This document shows positions 17,178 through 26,709 of a stretch of 64,000 nucleotides of DNA, piece after piece. The stretch's first letter is position 1. Every line of letters starts with the position of its first letter. The position numbers and the translations under genes are program-made. The stretch comes from Streptomyces sp. JJ36 (GTDB lineage Bacteria > Actinomycetota > Actinomycetes > Streptomycetales > Streptomycetaceae): contig NZ_JACYHE010000009.1 in assembly GCF_021696945.1 (NCBI RefSeq), positions 1 to 64,000 on the forward strand. Reading direction: 5' to 3'. A model generated the notes under the pieces. That model saw only the letters and a list, made by a program, of their open reading frames with translations, was not told the origin of the DNA and did no database searches.

Positions 17178-18110
17178 TCAGCGGTCCGGCTCCGGATCCC
17201 GCAGCCACTCGACCAGCTCGCCCGAGAAGCCCTCCGGGTCCTCCTCGTGCGGGAAGTGCCCCAGCCCGTCGAAGAGCCGCCAGCGGTACGGCGCCTCCAC
17301 GTAGATCCCGGAGCCCGCCGCGCTGCGGGTGCGCAGCACCGGGTCCAGCGAGCCGTGCAGATGCAGCGTCGGCACCCGCACCGGCCGCTTCATCCGCCGG
17401 TTGAACTGGAAGCCGTCGGGACGCGCCATCGAGCGCACCAGCCAGCGGTACGGCTCGACCGCGCAGTGCGCCGTCGACGGGATGCACATGGCGCGCCGGT
17501 AGTGCCGTAGCGCCTCCTCGTCCAGAGCGCCGGCCATCCGCGGGCCGGACCAGTCCCGGATCAGCCGCTCCACCAGCGCGCCCTCGTCGGCGACCAGCCG
17601 CCGTTCGGGGATCCAGGGCCGCTGGAACCCCCAGACGTACCCGCCGGCCGCGGTCTGCCGCGGATCGCCCAGCATCGCCGCTCGCCAGCGGCGCGGGTGC
17701 GGCATCGACACCACCGCCAGCCGGCGGATCAGCTTGGGCCGCATCACCGCCGCCGTCCATGCCAGGTAGCCGCCCAGATCGTGGCCGACCAGCGCGGCGT
17801 CCGGCTCGCCGAGGGAGCGGATCACCCCGGTGACGTCCAGCGCCAGGTTCGCCGGGTCGTAGCCGCGGGGCGTACGGTCGCTGCCGCCCACGCCGCGCAG
17901 GTCCATCGCGACCGCCCGGTAGCCCGCGGCGGCCAGGGCGGTGAGCTGGTGGCGCCAGGCCCACCAGTACTGCGGAAAGCCGTGCACCAGCAGCACCAGC
18001 GGGCCCTCGCCGGTCTCCGCGATGTGGAAGCGCGCGCCGTTCGCGGCCACGTCCCGGTGCACCCAGGGACCTTCCGGGCGTACGACCGCGAAGGAGTCGG
18101 GAAGCGTCAT
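17178..18110 (-). CDS. Alpha/beta hydrolase, epoxide hydrolase-like
   Basis: This 310-residue hydrolase has the oxyanion motif HGFPQYWWAWRHQ (from ~43) and the nucleophile elbow VGHDLGG, with Asp111 at the nucleophile position as in epoxide hydrolases and dehalogenases rather than Ser. The late acid lies in LHLHGSLDPVLR and the catalytic His in DGLGHFPHEE (~285). It probably opens epoxides; the physiological substrate is unknown. Its ATG overlaps the stop of the holin-like gene in ATGA, so the two are co-translated. Confidence 0.88.
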   Translation of the reverse strand: MTLPDSFAVVRPEGPWVHRDVAANGARFHIAETGEGPLVLLVHGFPQYWWAWRHQLTALAAAGYRAVAMDLRGVGGSDRTPRGYDPANLALDVTGVIRSLGEPDAALVGHDLGGYLAWTAAVMRPKLIRRLAVVSMPHPRRWRAAMLGDPRQTAAGGYVWGFQRPWIPERRLVADEGALVERLIRDWSGPRMAGALDEEALRHYRRAMCIPSTAHCAVEPYRWLVRSMARPDGFQFNRRMKRPVRVPTLHLHGSLDPVLRTRSAAGSGIYVEAPYRWRLFDGLGHFPHEEDPEGFSGELVEWLRDPEPDR

Positions 18111-18583
18111 ACCGACGAGCGTGTCACAGCCGGGGGCTTCTCCATGGCGACGCCGGACTGCGGGGACGCCCCGTTCGGGTAAGGACGGGGATGCGGCTTG
18201 ACGTTCTGCAGCAGGGCGGCGGTCTGCTTCGCCGAGGCCATCGACTTCTTCGGCGGCTCGATCCGCTTCAGCGCCGCCTTCGCCGCCAGTCCGAGGGCTC
18301 CCGCGAGCACCAGGAAGGCGCCGCCCACGATGAGGAACGACCAGGCGAGCCCGAGCCCCAGGTTGTGGATGCCGTAGGCCGCGGCGAAGCTCAGCACCGG
18401 CAGCGAGAACAGCACCAGCACCAGGGCGACGACCGCGGCGCCGCTGCCGATCGCGCCGCGTTTGACGTCCTGCCGGATCTCCGCCTTGGCCAGGGCGATC
18501 TCGTCGTGCACCAGTGCGGACAGCTCGGTCGTGGCCGCGGCGACCAGCTGGCCGAGGCTGCGGCCGTCGTCGGCTGCGCTCAT
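18107..18583 (-). CDS. Actinobacterial holin-X-like membrane protein
   Basis: This 158-residue protein begins with a conserved cytoplasmic stretch (LGQLVAAATTELSALVHDEIALAKAE) and then has two membrane helices (~50-75 and ~80-105). This is the pattern of the actinobacterial holin superfamily III proteins. Despite the name, such chromosomal copies are not evidently phage genes, and the function is unknown. The Pro-rich tail is disordered. GGGAG lies upstream of the ATG. It heads a probable operon with the hydrolase. Confidence 0.82.
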   Translation of the reverse strand: MSAADDGRSLGQLVAAATTELSALVHDEIALAKAEIRQDVKRGAIGSGAAVVALVLVLFSLPVLSFAAAYGIHNLGLGLAWSFLIVGGAFLVLAGALGLAAKAALKRIEPPKKSMASAKQTAALLQNVKPHPRPYPNGASPQSGVAMEKPPAVTRSSV

Positions 18584-18620
18584 CGGTGTCTCCCTACTCC
18601 CCTGCTGCGACGCGGGGTGG

Positions 18621-20087
18621 CTACTCGTCAGTTACCGGCCCGTCAGATGATGCCGGACCCTCATCCTCCTGCGTGTACCCCCGCGCGGCCACTTCGGCGA
18701 GCCGACGGTGTTCGGCGGCCTTCTCGTCGTGCAGCGCGGCCATGCGGAGGTGGAAGTCCGGGTTGTGCCGCTCGTAGACGTCCGGGATGCCGTCACCGTC
18801 CTCGTCCCGGTCCTCCTCCTCGCACAGCCGGCGGTAGCGCCGGGCCCGCATCTTGAGCAGGACGCCCGCCAGCACCGCCGCCAGCAACGAGCCGGTGAGC
18901 ACGGCGGCCTTGGCGGAGGAGGTCAGCTCCGCGTCGCCCTCGAAGGCCAGCTCACCGATGAGCAGCGAGACGGTGAAACCGATGCCGGAGAGGGCGGCGA
19001 TGGCGAACACGTCCGCCCACTCCAGCTCCTCGTTGAGTTCCGCCCGGGTGAAGCGGGCGGTGAGAAAGGCGCCGCCGAAGACGCCGAGCGTCTTGCCCGC
19101 CAGCAGCCCGAGCACCACACCCAGCGTCTCCGGCTGGGTGAACACCTCGCCGATCTCCCGGCCGGAGACCGGCACACCGGCCGCGAACAGGGCGAACAGC
19201 GGCACCGCCAGGCCGGCCGAGAGCGGGCGCACCCGGTGCTCGATGCGCTCGGCGGGCGACTCGCCGCCCGGGTCGCCGGAACGCCGCGTACAGCGCAGCA
19301 TCAGCCCCATCGCGACGCCGGCCACCGTGGCGTGCACCCCGCTGGCGTGCATCAGGCCCCAGATCACCAGGGCCAGCGGGACGTAGACGTACCAGACGCG
19401 CACCCCCTTGCGGTGGAGGAACCAGAACAGCGCCAGCCCGGCGAGCGAGCCCGCCAGCGCCCCGAGGCTGATGGCGGAGGTGAAGAACACCGCGATGATC
19501 ACGATGGCGCCGAGGTCGTCGACCACGGCCAGGGTGAGCAGGAAGGCCCGGAGCGCGGAGGGCAGCCCGGTGCCGAGCACCGCCAGCACGCCCAGCGCGA
19601 AGGCGATGTCGGTGGCCATGGGGATCGCCCAGCCGCTGAGGTCGCCGCCGCCCGACGCGGCGCTCACCACGTACACCAGGGCGGGCACGGCCATGCCGCA
19701 GAGCGCCGAGACGATCGGCAGCGCGGCGGCCCGCGGGTCGCGCAGCTCGCCCGCCACCAGCTCGCGCTTCAGCTCGATCCCGGCGACGAAGAAGAAGAGG
19801 GTGAGCAGGCCGTCCTTGGCCCACTCGGCGACCGTCAGGTCGAGATGGAGCGCGTGCGGGCCGAAGGTGAAGTCCTTGACGTCGGAGTAGACGTCGCTCA
19901 GGCCCGTGTTGGCCAGCAGCAGCGCGAGAACGGCGGCGAGCAGCAGCAGGACGCCGCCGACGGTCTCGGTGCGCAGGGCGTCAGCGAGGAAGTTGCGTTC
20001 GGGGAGGGAGGGACGGCTGAGGAACTCGGAACCGTCGGGGGCGTCGGGTGCGTCGGATGTGCCGGGCGTGTGGTGCGGCGCGGGCAA
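18621..20087 (-). CDS. nhaA: NhaA-type Na+/H+ antiporter
   Basis: This 488-residue protein exports Na+ in exchange for protons across the membrane. It has the family opening RTETVGGVLLLLAAVLALLLANTGL, about eleven further membrane segments, and the AVVDDLGAI motif that carries the two transport Asp residues. The C-terminus adds ~75 cytoplasmic residues including DRDEDGDGIPDVYE, which resembles a calcium-binding acidic loop. I placed the start at the TTG at 20087 because GGAGG (20094-20098) is well spaced; no ATG or GTG fits as well. Confidence 0.92.
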   Translation of the reverse strand: MPAPHHTPGTSDAPDAPDGSEFLSRPSLPERNFLADALRTETVGGVLLLLAAVLALLLANTGLSDVYSDVKDFTFGPHALHLDLTVAEWAKDGLLTLFFFVAGIELKRELVAGELRDPRAAALPIVSALCGMAVPALVYVVSAASGGGDLSGWAIPMATDIAFALGVLAVLGTGLPSALRAFLLTLAVVDDLGAIVIIAVFFTSAISLGALAGSLAGLALFWFLHRKGVRVWYVYVPLALVIWGLMHASGVHATVAGVAMGLMLRCTRRSGDPGGESPAERIEHRVRPLSAGLAVPLFALFAAGVPVSGREIGEVFTQPETLGVVLGLLAGKTLGVFGGAFLTARFTRAELNEELEWADVFAIAALSGIGFTVSLLIGELAFEGDAELTSSAKAAVLTGSLLAAVLAGVLLKMRARRYRRLCEEEDRDEDGDGIPDVYERHNPDFHLRMAALHDEKAAEHRRLAEVAARGYTQEDEGPASSDGPVTDE

Positions 20088-20273
20088 GGCGAACCTCCGG
20101 GTACGCGGGGTACGGGGCGGTTGCGTACGCCCGCCGTCCGGCTGCCGCCGTGCGGGGCGTACGCCTGCTGCTGTGTGCCGACCAGACTTCCCGGCGCGCC
20201 CTGTGGTGTGTCCTGCCGATCCGCCGTCCTTCCCGGGGTGACCTGGTGACCTGGGCGCCAGCCTATCCAATGC

Positions 20274-20313
20274 GCGTGCGGGGCACCCGGCGGCCACCGG
20301 GTGCCCCGCACGC
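20274..20313 (-). terminator. Terminator after acsA
   Basis: A perfect 17-base-pair stem (GCGTGCGGGGCACCCGG and its complement) with a 6-base loop lies about 45 bases beyond the acsA stop codon, between acsA and nhaA. The other ~190 bases of this gap contain only the nhaA ribosome site and presumably its promoter. Confidence 0.8.
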
Positions 20314-20357
20314 GGCCGGGCCCGCGCCGGGCCTGCGCGCACTCCGCCGTGCGGCGC

Positions 20358-22325
20358 TCAGTCCTCGCTGGGCGCGCTCGGCAGCTTCGCCTGGATGAGC
20401 TCCATCACCGAGGAGTCGGTCAGCGTCTGGGTGTCGCCCAGCGTGCGGTTCTCCGCGACGTCGCGGAGGAGACGGCGCATGATCTTGCCCGAGCGGGTCT
20501 TGGGCAGCTCCGCCACCGGCAGGATGCGCTTCGGCTTGGCGATCGGGCCGAGTTGCTGGGCCACATGGCCGCGCAGCTCCTCCACCAGGCCCTCCTCCTC
20601 GGCGGCGTTGCCGCGGAGGATGACGAAGGCGCAGATGGCCTGGGTCGTCTGCGGGTCCGTGGCGCCGACCACGGCTGCCTCGGCCACCTTCGGGTGCGAG
20701 ACGAGGGCGGACTCGACCTCCGTGGTGGAGATGTTGTGCCCGGACACCAGCATCACGTCGTCCACCCGGCCGAGCAGCCAGATGTCGCCGTCCTCGTCCT
20801 TCTTGGCGCCGTCACCGGCGAAGTAGCGGCCCTCGAAGCGCGACCAGTAGGTGTCCAGGAAGCGCTGGTCGTCGCCCCAGATGGTGCGCAGCATGGACGG
20901 CCACGGCTCGGTGAGCACCAGATAGCCGCCCCCGCCGTCCGGCACCTCCTGACCCTCGTCGTCCACCACGGTCGCCGCGATGCCCGGCAGCGGCACCTGC
21001 GCGGATCCCGGCTTGGCCTCGGTCACGCCCGGCAGCGGGCTGATCATGACGCCGCCGGTCTCGGTCTGCCACCAGGTGTCCACCACGGGGGTGCGGTCGC
21101 CGCCGATGTGGTGCCGGTACCAGATCCACGCCTCCGGGTTGATGGGCTCGCCCACCGAGCCCAGGATGCGGAGCGAGGAGAGGTCGTACTTGGCCGGGAT
21201 GTCGTCGCCCCACTTCATGCAGGCGCGGATCGCGGTCGGAGCCGTGTAGAGGAGGGTGACGCGGTACTTCTCCACGATCTCCCACCAGCGGCCCTTGTGC
21301 GGCGAGTCCGGGGTGCCCTCGTAGAGCACCTCGGTGGCGCCGTTGGCCAGCGGTCCGTAGACGATGTAGGAGTGCCCCGTCACCCAGCCGACGTCGGCCG
21401 TGCACCAGAAGACGTCGGTCTCCGGCTTCAGGTCGAACACGGCGTGGTGGGTGTAGGCCACCTGGGTCAGGTAGCCGCCGGTGGTGTGCAGGATGCCCTT
21501 CGGCTTCCCGGTGGTTCCGGAGGTGTAGAGGATGAAGAGCGGGTGCTCGGCGTCGAAGTCCCGGGGGGTGTGCTCCGGCGACTGGCGGTCGACGACGTCG
21601 TGCCACCACACGTCCCGGCCCTCGGTCCAGGAGATGTCCTCCTGACCGGTGCGGCGCACCACCAGCACCGACCGCACGTTCTCCGTACCGGGGCGGGTCA
21701 GGGCCTCGTCGACGGCGGGCTTGAGCGCGCTGGCGCCGCCCTTGCGGAAACCGCCGTCCGCGGTGATCACGACCCGGGCGTCGGCGTCCTCGATGCGGGT
21801 GGCGAGGGCGTCGGCGGAGAAACCGCCGAAGACCACCGAGTGCGGGGCGCCGATGCGGGCGCAGGCCAGCATCGCGACCACCGTCTCCGGGATCATCGGC
21901 ATGTAGAGGGCGACCCGGTCGCCGGCCTGCACGCCCAGCTCGGTGAGGGCGTTCGCCGCGCGGCAGACGTCCTGCTGGAGGTCGGCGTAGCTGACGGTGC
22001 GGGTGTCGCCGGGCTCGCCCTCGAAGTGGAGGGCGACGCGGTCGCCGTGGCCGGCCTCCACATGGCGGTCCACGCAGTTGTAGGCGACGTTCAGCCGGCC
22101 GTCGGCGAACCACTTGGCGAACGGCGGTTTCGACCAGTCCAGGGTCTGCGTCGGCTCGGTGCCCCAGGACAGCCGGCGCGCCTGCTCGGCCCAGAAGCCC
22201 AGCCGGTCGTCCCGCGCCTGCTCGTACGCCGCCTCCTGCACGTTGGCGCCGGCGGCCAGCTCGGCGGGCGGCGCGAACCGGCGCTCTTCCCTGAGCATGT
22301 TGGCGATGGAAGGACGCTTGTCCAT
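20358..22325 (-). CDS. acsA: Acetyl-CoA synthetase
   Basis: This 655-residue adenylate-forming enzyme makes acetyl-CoA from acetate, ATP and CoA. The family motifs are all present: YTSGTTGKPKG for AMP binding, the acetate-pocket region around VVDTWWQTETGG, and the C-terminal PKTRSGKIMRRLLR with the Lys that is regulated by acetylation in Acs enzymes. Length matches bacterial Acs. The ATG at 22325 has GGGAGCC upstream. The gene is divergent from the sigma factor gene. The 315-base gap between them contains lower-GC sequence near 22355-22375 that is probably the acsA promoter. Confidence 0.96.
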   Translation of the reverse strand: MDKRPSIANMLREERRFAPPAELAAGANVQEAAYEQARDDRLGFWAEQARRLSWGTEPTQTLDWSKPPFAKWFADGRLNVAYNCVDRHVEAGHGDRVALHFEGEPGDTRTVSYADLQQDVCRAANALTELGVQAGDRVALYMPMIPETVVAMLACARIGAPHSVVFGGFSADALATRIEDADARVVITADGGFRKGGASALKPAVDEALTRPGTENVRSVLVVRRTGQEDISWTEGRDVWWHDVVDRQSPEHTPRDFDAEHPLFILYTSGTTGKPKGILHTTGGYLTQVAYTHHAVFDLKPETDVFWCTADVGWVTGHSYIVYGPLANGATEVLYEGTPDSPHKGRWWEIVEKYRVTLLYTAPTAIRACMKWGDDIPAKYDLSSLRILGSVGEPINPEAWIWYRHHIGGDRTPVVDTWWQTETGGVMISPLPGVTEAKPGSAQVPLPGIAATVVDDEGQEVPDGGGGYLVLTEPWPSMLRTIWGDDQRFLDTYWSRFEGRYFAGDGAKKDEDGDIWLLGRVDDVMLVSGHNISTTEVESALVSHPKVAEAAVVGATDPQTTQAICAFVILRGNAAEEEGLVEELRGHVAQQLGPIAKPKRILPVAELPKTRSGKIMRRLLRDVAENRTLGDTQTLTDSSVMELIQAKLPSAPSED

Positions 22326-22640
22326 GTCTCGGCTCCCGGTACGTCGCGTGGTGTAGACCAATAACTGCATGCTCGTGAACAGAGAAGGCGGGGTCAAGGG
22401 TCGGCCCCTAGCGATCCTGGCACTAACCACGCGGCGGGTACAGAACGGTGTCTTCCGGCGGGGCGATTCGTCGCCGGAGGGCGCCGACGCGCGACGAACG
22501 GACGCCCGCGGCCGCTCGGCGGCGGCCCGGTACCCGGTGGTGCGCGCCAGGCCGGGGCCGACCGCACCGGGCGCGCCGTAACGCTGCCCGGCGCTTCCGC
22601 CAAGTACGGGAAAGGCCGGACGACGACGGGAGGGCGACCG

Positions 22641-23468
22641 GTGAGCGACGAGGAACGGAACCGCGGCGGGCCCGCCGCGGCGGTGCGGGACCCCGGACTC
22701 TTCGCGGAGTTCTACCGCCGGCACATCGACGGGGTGACGCGCTTCGTGGCGCGTCGTGTGGCGGATCCGCACACGGTGGCGGACCTGACCGCCGAGGTGT
22801 TCCTGGCGGTGATCGACTCGGCGGACTCGTACCGCCCCGGCCGGGGCAGCGAGGCGGCCTGGCTCTACGGGATCGCCCGCAACGTGGTGTCGACGGAGCA
22901 CCGCCGCACCTCCCGGGAGGCCGCGCTGACCGGGCGCATCGCCGGGCGGCGGCTGCTGGAACGGGACGACATCGCCCGGCTCGAGGACCGGCTCGACGCG
23001 GAGGCGGCCGGTCGCCGCGCACTCGCCGCGATGCGCCGGCTCCCCGCGGGCGAGCGGGCCGTGCTGGAACTCGTCGCCGTCGACCAGCTCACCGTCGGCG
23101 AGGCGGCCGCCGCACTCGGCATACGACAGGTGACCGCGCGGGTGCGGCTGCACCGGGCCCGTAGGGCGCTGCGGGACGTCGCGGAACCGGCGGGGGCGCC
23201 GGGCGCGGCGGAGCAGCGGGCCGGAGGGAACGGCTCCGCGGCGCACGGCTCTGCGAGGGAGGGCTCCAGGGGGGAGGACGCCGTGCGGGACGGCCTCGCG
23301 GTGCACGGCCCCGCGGGGACGCGAGGTGCCCGGTCGGCGGGAGAGGCGAGGTCCCGGCCGGAGGCCCGAACCGCGCGGCGCGCGGAGCCCTCCCGTGGGC
23401 CGGCCACCGTGGGGGCGGCGCCGGTCCGGTTCTCCGGCACACGGGCGATCACCAGGGGAGAGGCTTGA
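22641..23468 (+). CDS. ECF-like RNA polymerase sigma factor
   Basis: This 275-residue protein has sigma region 2 (FAEFYRRHIDGVTRFVARRVADPHTVADLTAEVFLAVIDS, from ~20; split here only for description) and region 4 with the helix-turn-helix LTVGEAAAALGIRQVTARVR. About 95 residues of Gly/Arg/Ala-rich, probably disordered sequence follow. The GTG start has GGGAGGGCG upstream. The stop codon overlaps the next gene's TTG in TTGA, so the membrane protein that follows is a candidate regulatory partner. The target promoters are unknown. Confidence 0.88.
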   Translation: MSDEERNRGGPAAAVRDPGLFAEFYRRHIDGVTRFVARRVADPHTVADLTAEVFLAVIDSADSYRPGRGSEAAWLYGIARNVVSTEHRRTSREAALTGRIAGRRLLERDDIARLEDRLDAEAAGRRALAAMRRLPAGERAVLELVAVDQLTVGEAAAALGIRQVTARVRLHRARRALRDVAEPAGAPGAAEQRAGGNGSAAHGSAREGSRGEDAVRDGLAVHGPAGTRGARSAGEARSRPEARTARRAEPSRGPATVGAAPVRFSGTRAITRGEA

Positions 23469-24334
23469 CGAGGATGAACGGCATGAACGGCATGAACGGC
23501 GTTCCCGGCGCCCGCGGCGCCGGCGGCAGGGACGGCACCACCGGCACGGGCCGTACGGACCGGGGGGACCGCGGCACCGCAGGCGGCCTGGCGGCGGCAG
23601 GGGTGTCCGGCGCGGGCAGCGCTCGGCGGCGGCCCGGTGCCGAGGGGGACGCGGACCCGGCGTGCGGGTCCTTCGAGGACCGGTTGCTGGCGGAGCTCCA
23701 GCAGGAGCTCGGGCGCGGCCGGGACGGCCGGTCGGTGGCCGCCCCCGGCGCCCCGCTCCGTCGCCGCCCGGTCGTGCGCCGGACGGCGATGGGTCTGGCC
23801 GCCTGCGCCGCGGCGGGAGCCGCCGTGGTCGCCGTCCCCGGCAGCCCGGCCGAGTCCCCGGCCTATGCGGTGGAGCAGAACCCGGACGGCTCCGTGGAGT
23901 TGCAGATCTCCGACTTCACGCTGGATCGCGACGAGCAGCGCGAGCTGGCGGCCACGCTCCGGGAGATGGGCATCGACGCGGTCGTCGACACGCCACCCCC
24001 CGGAACGGTCTGCCAGTACCCGCGGGGCGAGGACCAGTCCCCGCGCACCGGGATGATGCTGGTCTCGCCCGGGGCGCCGGAGTCCGGGAAGCACCCCGGA
24101 CCGGGCCCCACGGCGCCGGAAGACGCCGGGGAGAGCCTGGCCTGGTCGGTCGAGCAGGCCGAGGGGCTGGGGATCACCGATCACCAGCTCTGGGGACAGA
24201 CCCTGAACCGCGGCGACACGCTGATCATCGAGAACTACGCGTCCTCCGGAGGGGCGGAGATCCGCCAGACCGTGTTCTCCTACGTCACCGGTGAGGTCGC
24301 GCCCTGCGATCCGCAGGAGGCGTCGCGCTCCTGA
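23465..24334 (+). CDS. Single-pass membrane protein coupled to the sigma factor
   Basis: This ~289-residue protein has a Gly-rich N-terminus, a short conserved-looking segment (SFEDRLLAELQQELG, ~75-90), one membrane helix (~108-130) and an extracellular domain of ~150 residues with two cysteines. This layout is seen in proteins encoded beside sigma factors in Streptomyces and may sense an external signal. It lacks a zinc-anti-sigma HxxxCxxC motif. The start is either the TTG at 23465, overlapping the sigma stop, or the ATG at 23474; both have GGGGAGAGG upstream. Its last 55 bases overlap the 3' end of the opposing SulP gene. Confidence 0.7.
   Translation: MTRMNGMNGMNGVPGARGAGGRDGTTGTGRTDRGDRGTAGGLAAAGVSGAGSARRRPGAEGDADPACGSFEDRLLAELQQELGRGRDGRSVAAPGAPLRRRPVVRRTAMGLAACAAAGAAVVAVPGSPAESPAYAVEQNPDGSVELQISDFTLDRDEQRELAATLREMGIDAVVDTPPPGTVCQYPRGEDQSPRTGMMLVSPGAPESGKHPGPGPTAPEDAGESLAWSVEQAEGLGITDHQLWGQTLNRGDTLIIENYASSGGAEIRQTVFSYVTGEVAPCDPQEASRS
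23474..23500 (+). repeat. Triplicated 9-bp repeat encoding MNG
   Basis: ATGAACGGC occurs three times in a row, encoding Met-Asn-Gly repeats at the N-terminus. Each copy supplies an in-frame ATG, so the exact start codon of this gene is uncertain. Confidence 0.85.
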
Positions 24335-26709
24335 GGAGGGCCCGGGATCACCTCCTCCGGCCGTACGGGCGTGAAGAGCGCAGGCGTCGCGCCGGGCTCG
24401 TCCCCCGGAGACACACCGGGGAGCGTGCGGCCGGAGGCCGGCGGGTCGAGCACATAGGCCTGGGCCTCGCCCACGTCGAAGTACATGCCGTGCAGCTCCA
24501 GCCCGCCCTCTGCGATCCGGCGCGCCACACAGGGGTGGGCCCGCAGATTCTCGAGCTGCTGGACCACATTGGCGAGGCAGAGCGTCTCCAGGGCGTCCGA
24601 GGACCGGGTGACGATCCGGGGCGGCGCCCCCTCCGGGGCCGCCGCCCGGTGGAGGCTCGGTGCGGCGTGGCGCAGCCACCGCCCCAGGGAGGTGTCGGCG
24701 GCGACGCCCTCCTCGCCGGCGCTCCGCAGCGCCTGCATCGCGCCGCAGCCGGAGTGCCCGCACACGGTGATGGACTCCACCTTCAGCACGTCGACCGCAT
24801 ACTCGATGGCGGCCGCGACCGACTCGTCCGTGGTCGCCGTACCCGGCAGCGGCACCAGATTGCCCACGTTGCGCACGGTGAAGAGGTCTCCCGGCCCGCT
24901 GGAGGTGATCATGCTGGTGACCAGCCGGGAGTCGGCGCAGGTCAGGAAGAGCTGAGAGGGGCGCTGGCCCTCCCGGGCCAGCCGCGCCAGCTCCTCCCGG
25001 ACCAGGGGTGCGGTGGTGCGCTGGAAGTTCCGCACCCCGCCGAGGAGCTGACCGTGCCGGGGCGTGTGGGACGCGGGCTCCGGCTGCCGCGGCCGGATGC
25101 ACTGGTGGTTCCGCCAGGGCATCCACGGCGAGCAGGTGTGCGAGGTGCGGGGCTCGGCGATCTGCCGGCCCGCGCGGCCTTGCACCTCCACCGTGCCGCC
25201 CTGCGTCCGGTGGGTGGTCTGCCACTCGTGCAGCGTCTCGTAGGCCGCGTGGTCCATGAAGGAGCCGTCCAGGACCACCACGACGTCCGCCCCCTCGGGC
25301 ATCTGTGCCAGGGCACGGCTCAGCCGGGGCACGGCCAGGAAGGTGAGCTGCCCCCGTACCACCAGGCGGTGGGTGCCGTCCTCCCGGACCTCGGTGGTGA
25401 AGCGCGTGCGGGTGAGCCGGTGCAGGGCGACGGACACCGCGACACCGATGCCGATGCCCACCCCCTCGAGCACCCCCAGGAAGACCACACCGGCCGCGGT
25501 CGCGGCGTACACCACCACCTCGCGGTGGCGGGTCACGGTGCGGATGTGGGTGATGCTCACCATCTGGATGCCCACCACCATCACCAGGGCCGCCAGCGAC
25601 GCCAGTGGGATCAGCTCGATCACGGACACCAGCAGCAGGGCCGCGAGCAGCACCCAGACGCCGTGCAGGATCGCGGAGTTACGGCTGACGGCGCCCGCGG
25701 AGACGTTCGCCGAGCTGCGGACGGCCACCCCGGCGACGGGCAGCCCGCCGAGCGATCCGGAGACCATGTTGGACACGCCGAGCCCGCGAAGCTCCCGGTC
25801 GAGATCCGCGCGGGGCACGGGGGACCCGCCCGGCCGCCGGGCCGCCAGCTTGTCGATCGCCACCGCCGACAGCAGGGTCTGCACGCCGGACACCAGGGTG
25901 ACGGCGAGCACCGCGGCGATCAGCCCCAGCACCGGGCCGTCCGGCAGCTCCGGAAGCGCGTGACTGCGCCAGGACGGCAGATCCACCCGGGGCAGCCGCA
26001 TGCCTGCGGCGGCGGCGAGGGTCGTGGCCGCCACGACCGCTGCCAGCGCCGCCGGCAGCCGGGCGGCGATCCGGCCGTACCGCCCGCGCTGCTGCCGGAG
26101 CCGCGGCCAGAGGAGGAGCACCGCCACCGTCACCCCGCTGACCGAGAGGGCGGCCGGGTGCGGGTCGGTGAGCTGGCCGGGGAGCGCCAGGACGTTGGCC
26201 ACCGCGGAGCTCTCCGGGCTGCCGCCGAGCATGATGTGGAGCTGGGCGAGGGCGATGGTGGCGCCGATCCCGGCCAGCATGCCGTGCACGATGGCGGGGC
26301 TCACCACCAGTGCTGAGCGCGCCACCCGCAGGAAGCCGAGGAGGAGTTGACCGGCCCCGGCCGCGACCGTGATGGCGCAGGTCACCCGCCAGCCGTACAT
26401 CTGGATGAGGTCGGCCGTGACGACGGTGAGACCGGCGGCGGGCCCTCCGATCTGCAGCGGTGCGCCGCCCAGTCTGCCGCCGACGATGCCCCCCACGGCC
26501 GCTGCGACGAGCCCGGCCTGCAGGGGGGCGCCTGCGGTGAGCGCGATGCCGAGGGAGAGCGGAAGGGCGATCAGAAAGACCGTCACGGACGCCGACAGAT
26601 CGGCCGCGTGGCGTCCGCGCCACCGCCGGACACCGTGATCGCCCGTCCCCGCGCGTTCTTCCCCGTCCCCACCTTCTTGCGGCACACGCACCAGACCACA
26701 GCTGGACAT
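24280..26709 (-). CDS. SulP transporter fused to STAS-like and beta-carbonic anhydrase domains
   Basis: This 809-residue fusion has an N-terminal SulP permease (residues ~35-420, many membrane helices, including LSASVTVFLIALPLSLGIAL), a STAS-like domain (~430-510) and a C-terminal beta-carbonic anhydrase (~545-740). The zinc ligands and Asp-Arg pair are visible in LTCADSRL and CGHSGCGA. It probably moves bicarbonate or another anion and couples this to CO2/bicarbonate interconversion. SulP-carbonic anhydrase fusions are known in actinobacteria. I chose the ATG at 26709 because GGAGG lies 11 bases upstream; the GTG at 26721 touches that site. The 3' end overlaps the opposing gene by 55 bases. 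Confidence 0.92.
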   Translation of the reverse strand: MSSCGLVRVPQEGGDGEERAGTGDHGVRRWRGRHAADLSASVTVFLIALPLSLGIALTAGAPLQAGLVAAAVGGIVGGRLGGAPLQIGGPAAGLTVVTADLIQMYGWRVTCAITVAAGAGQLLLGFLRVARSALVVSPAIVHGMLAGIGATIALAQLHIMLGGSPESSAVANVLALPGQLTDPHPAALSVSGVTVAVLLLWPRLRQQRGRYGRIAARLPAALAAVVAATTLAAAAGMRLPRVDLPSWRSHALPELPDGPVLGLIAAVLAVTLVSGVQTLLSAVAIDKLAARRPGGSPVPRADLDRELRGLGVSNMVSGSLGGLPVAGVAVRSSANVSAGAVSRNSAILHGVWVLLAALLLVSVIELIPLASLAALVMVVGIQMVSITHIRTVTRHREVVVYAATAAGVVFLGVLEGVGIGIGVAVSVALHRLTRTRFTTEVREDGTHRLVVRGQLTFLAVPRLSRALAQMPEGADVVVVLDGSFMDHAAYETLHEWQTTHRTQGGTVEVQGRAGRQIAEPRTSHTCSPWMPWRNHQCIRPRQPEPASHTPRHGQLLGGVRNFQRTTAPLVREELARLAREGQRPSQLFLTCADSRLVTSMITSSGPGDLFTVRNVGNLVPLPGTATTDESVAAAIEYAVDVLKVESITVCGHSGCGAMQALRSAGEEGVAADTSLGRWLRHAAPSLHRAAAPEGAPPRIVTRSSDALETLCLANVVQQLENLRAHPCVARRIAEGGLELHGMYFDVGEAQAYVLDPPASGRTLPGVSPGDEPGATPALFTPVRPEEVIPGPPQERDASCGSQGATSPVT

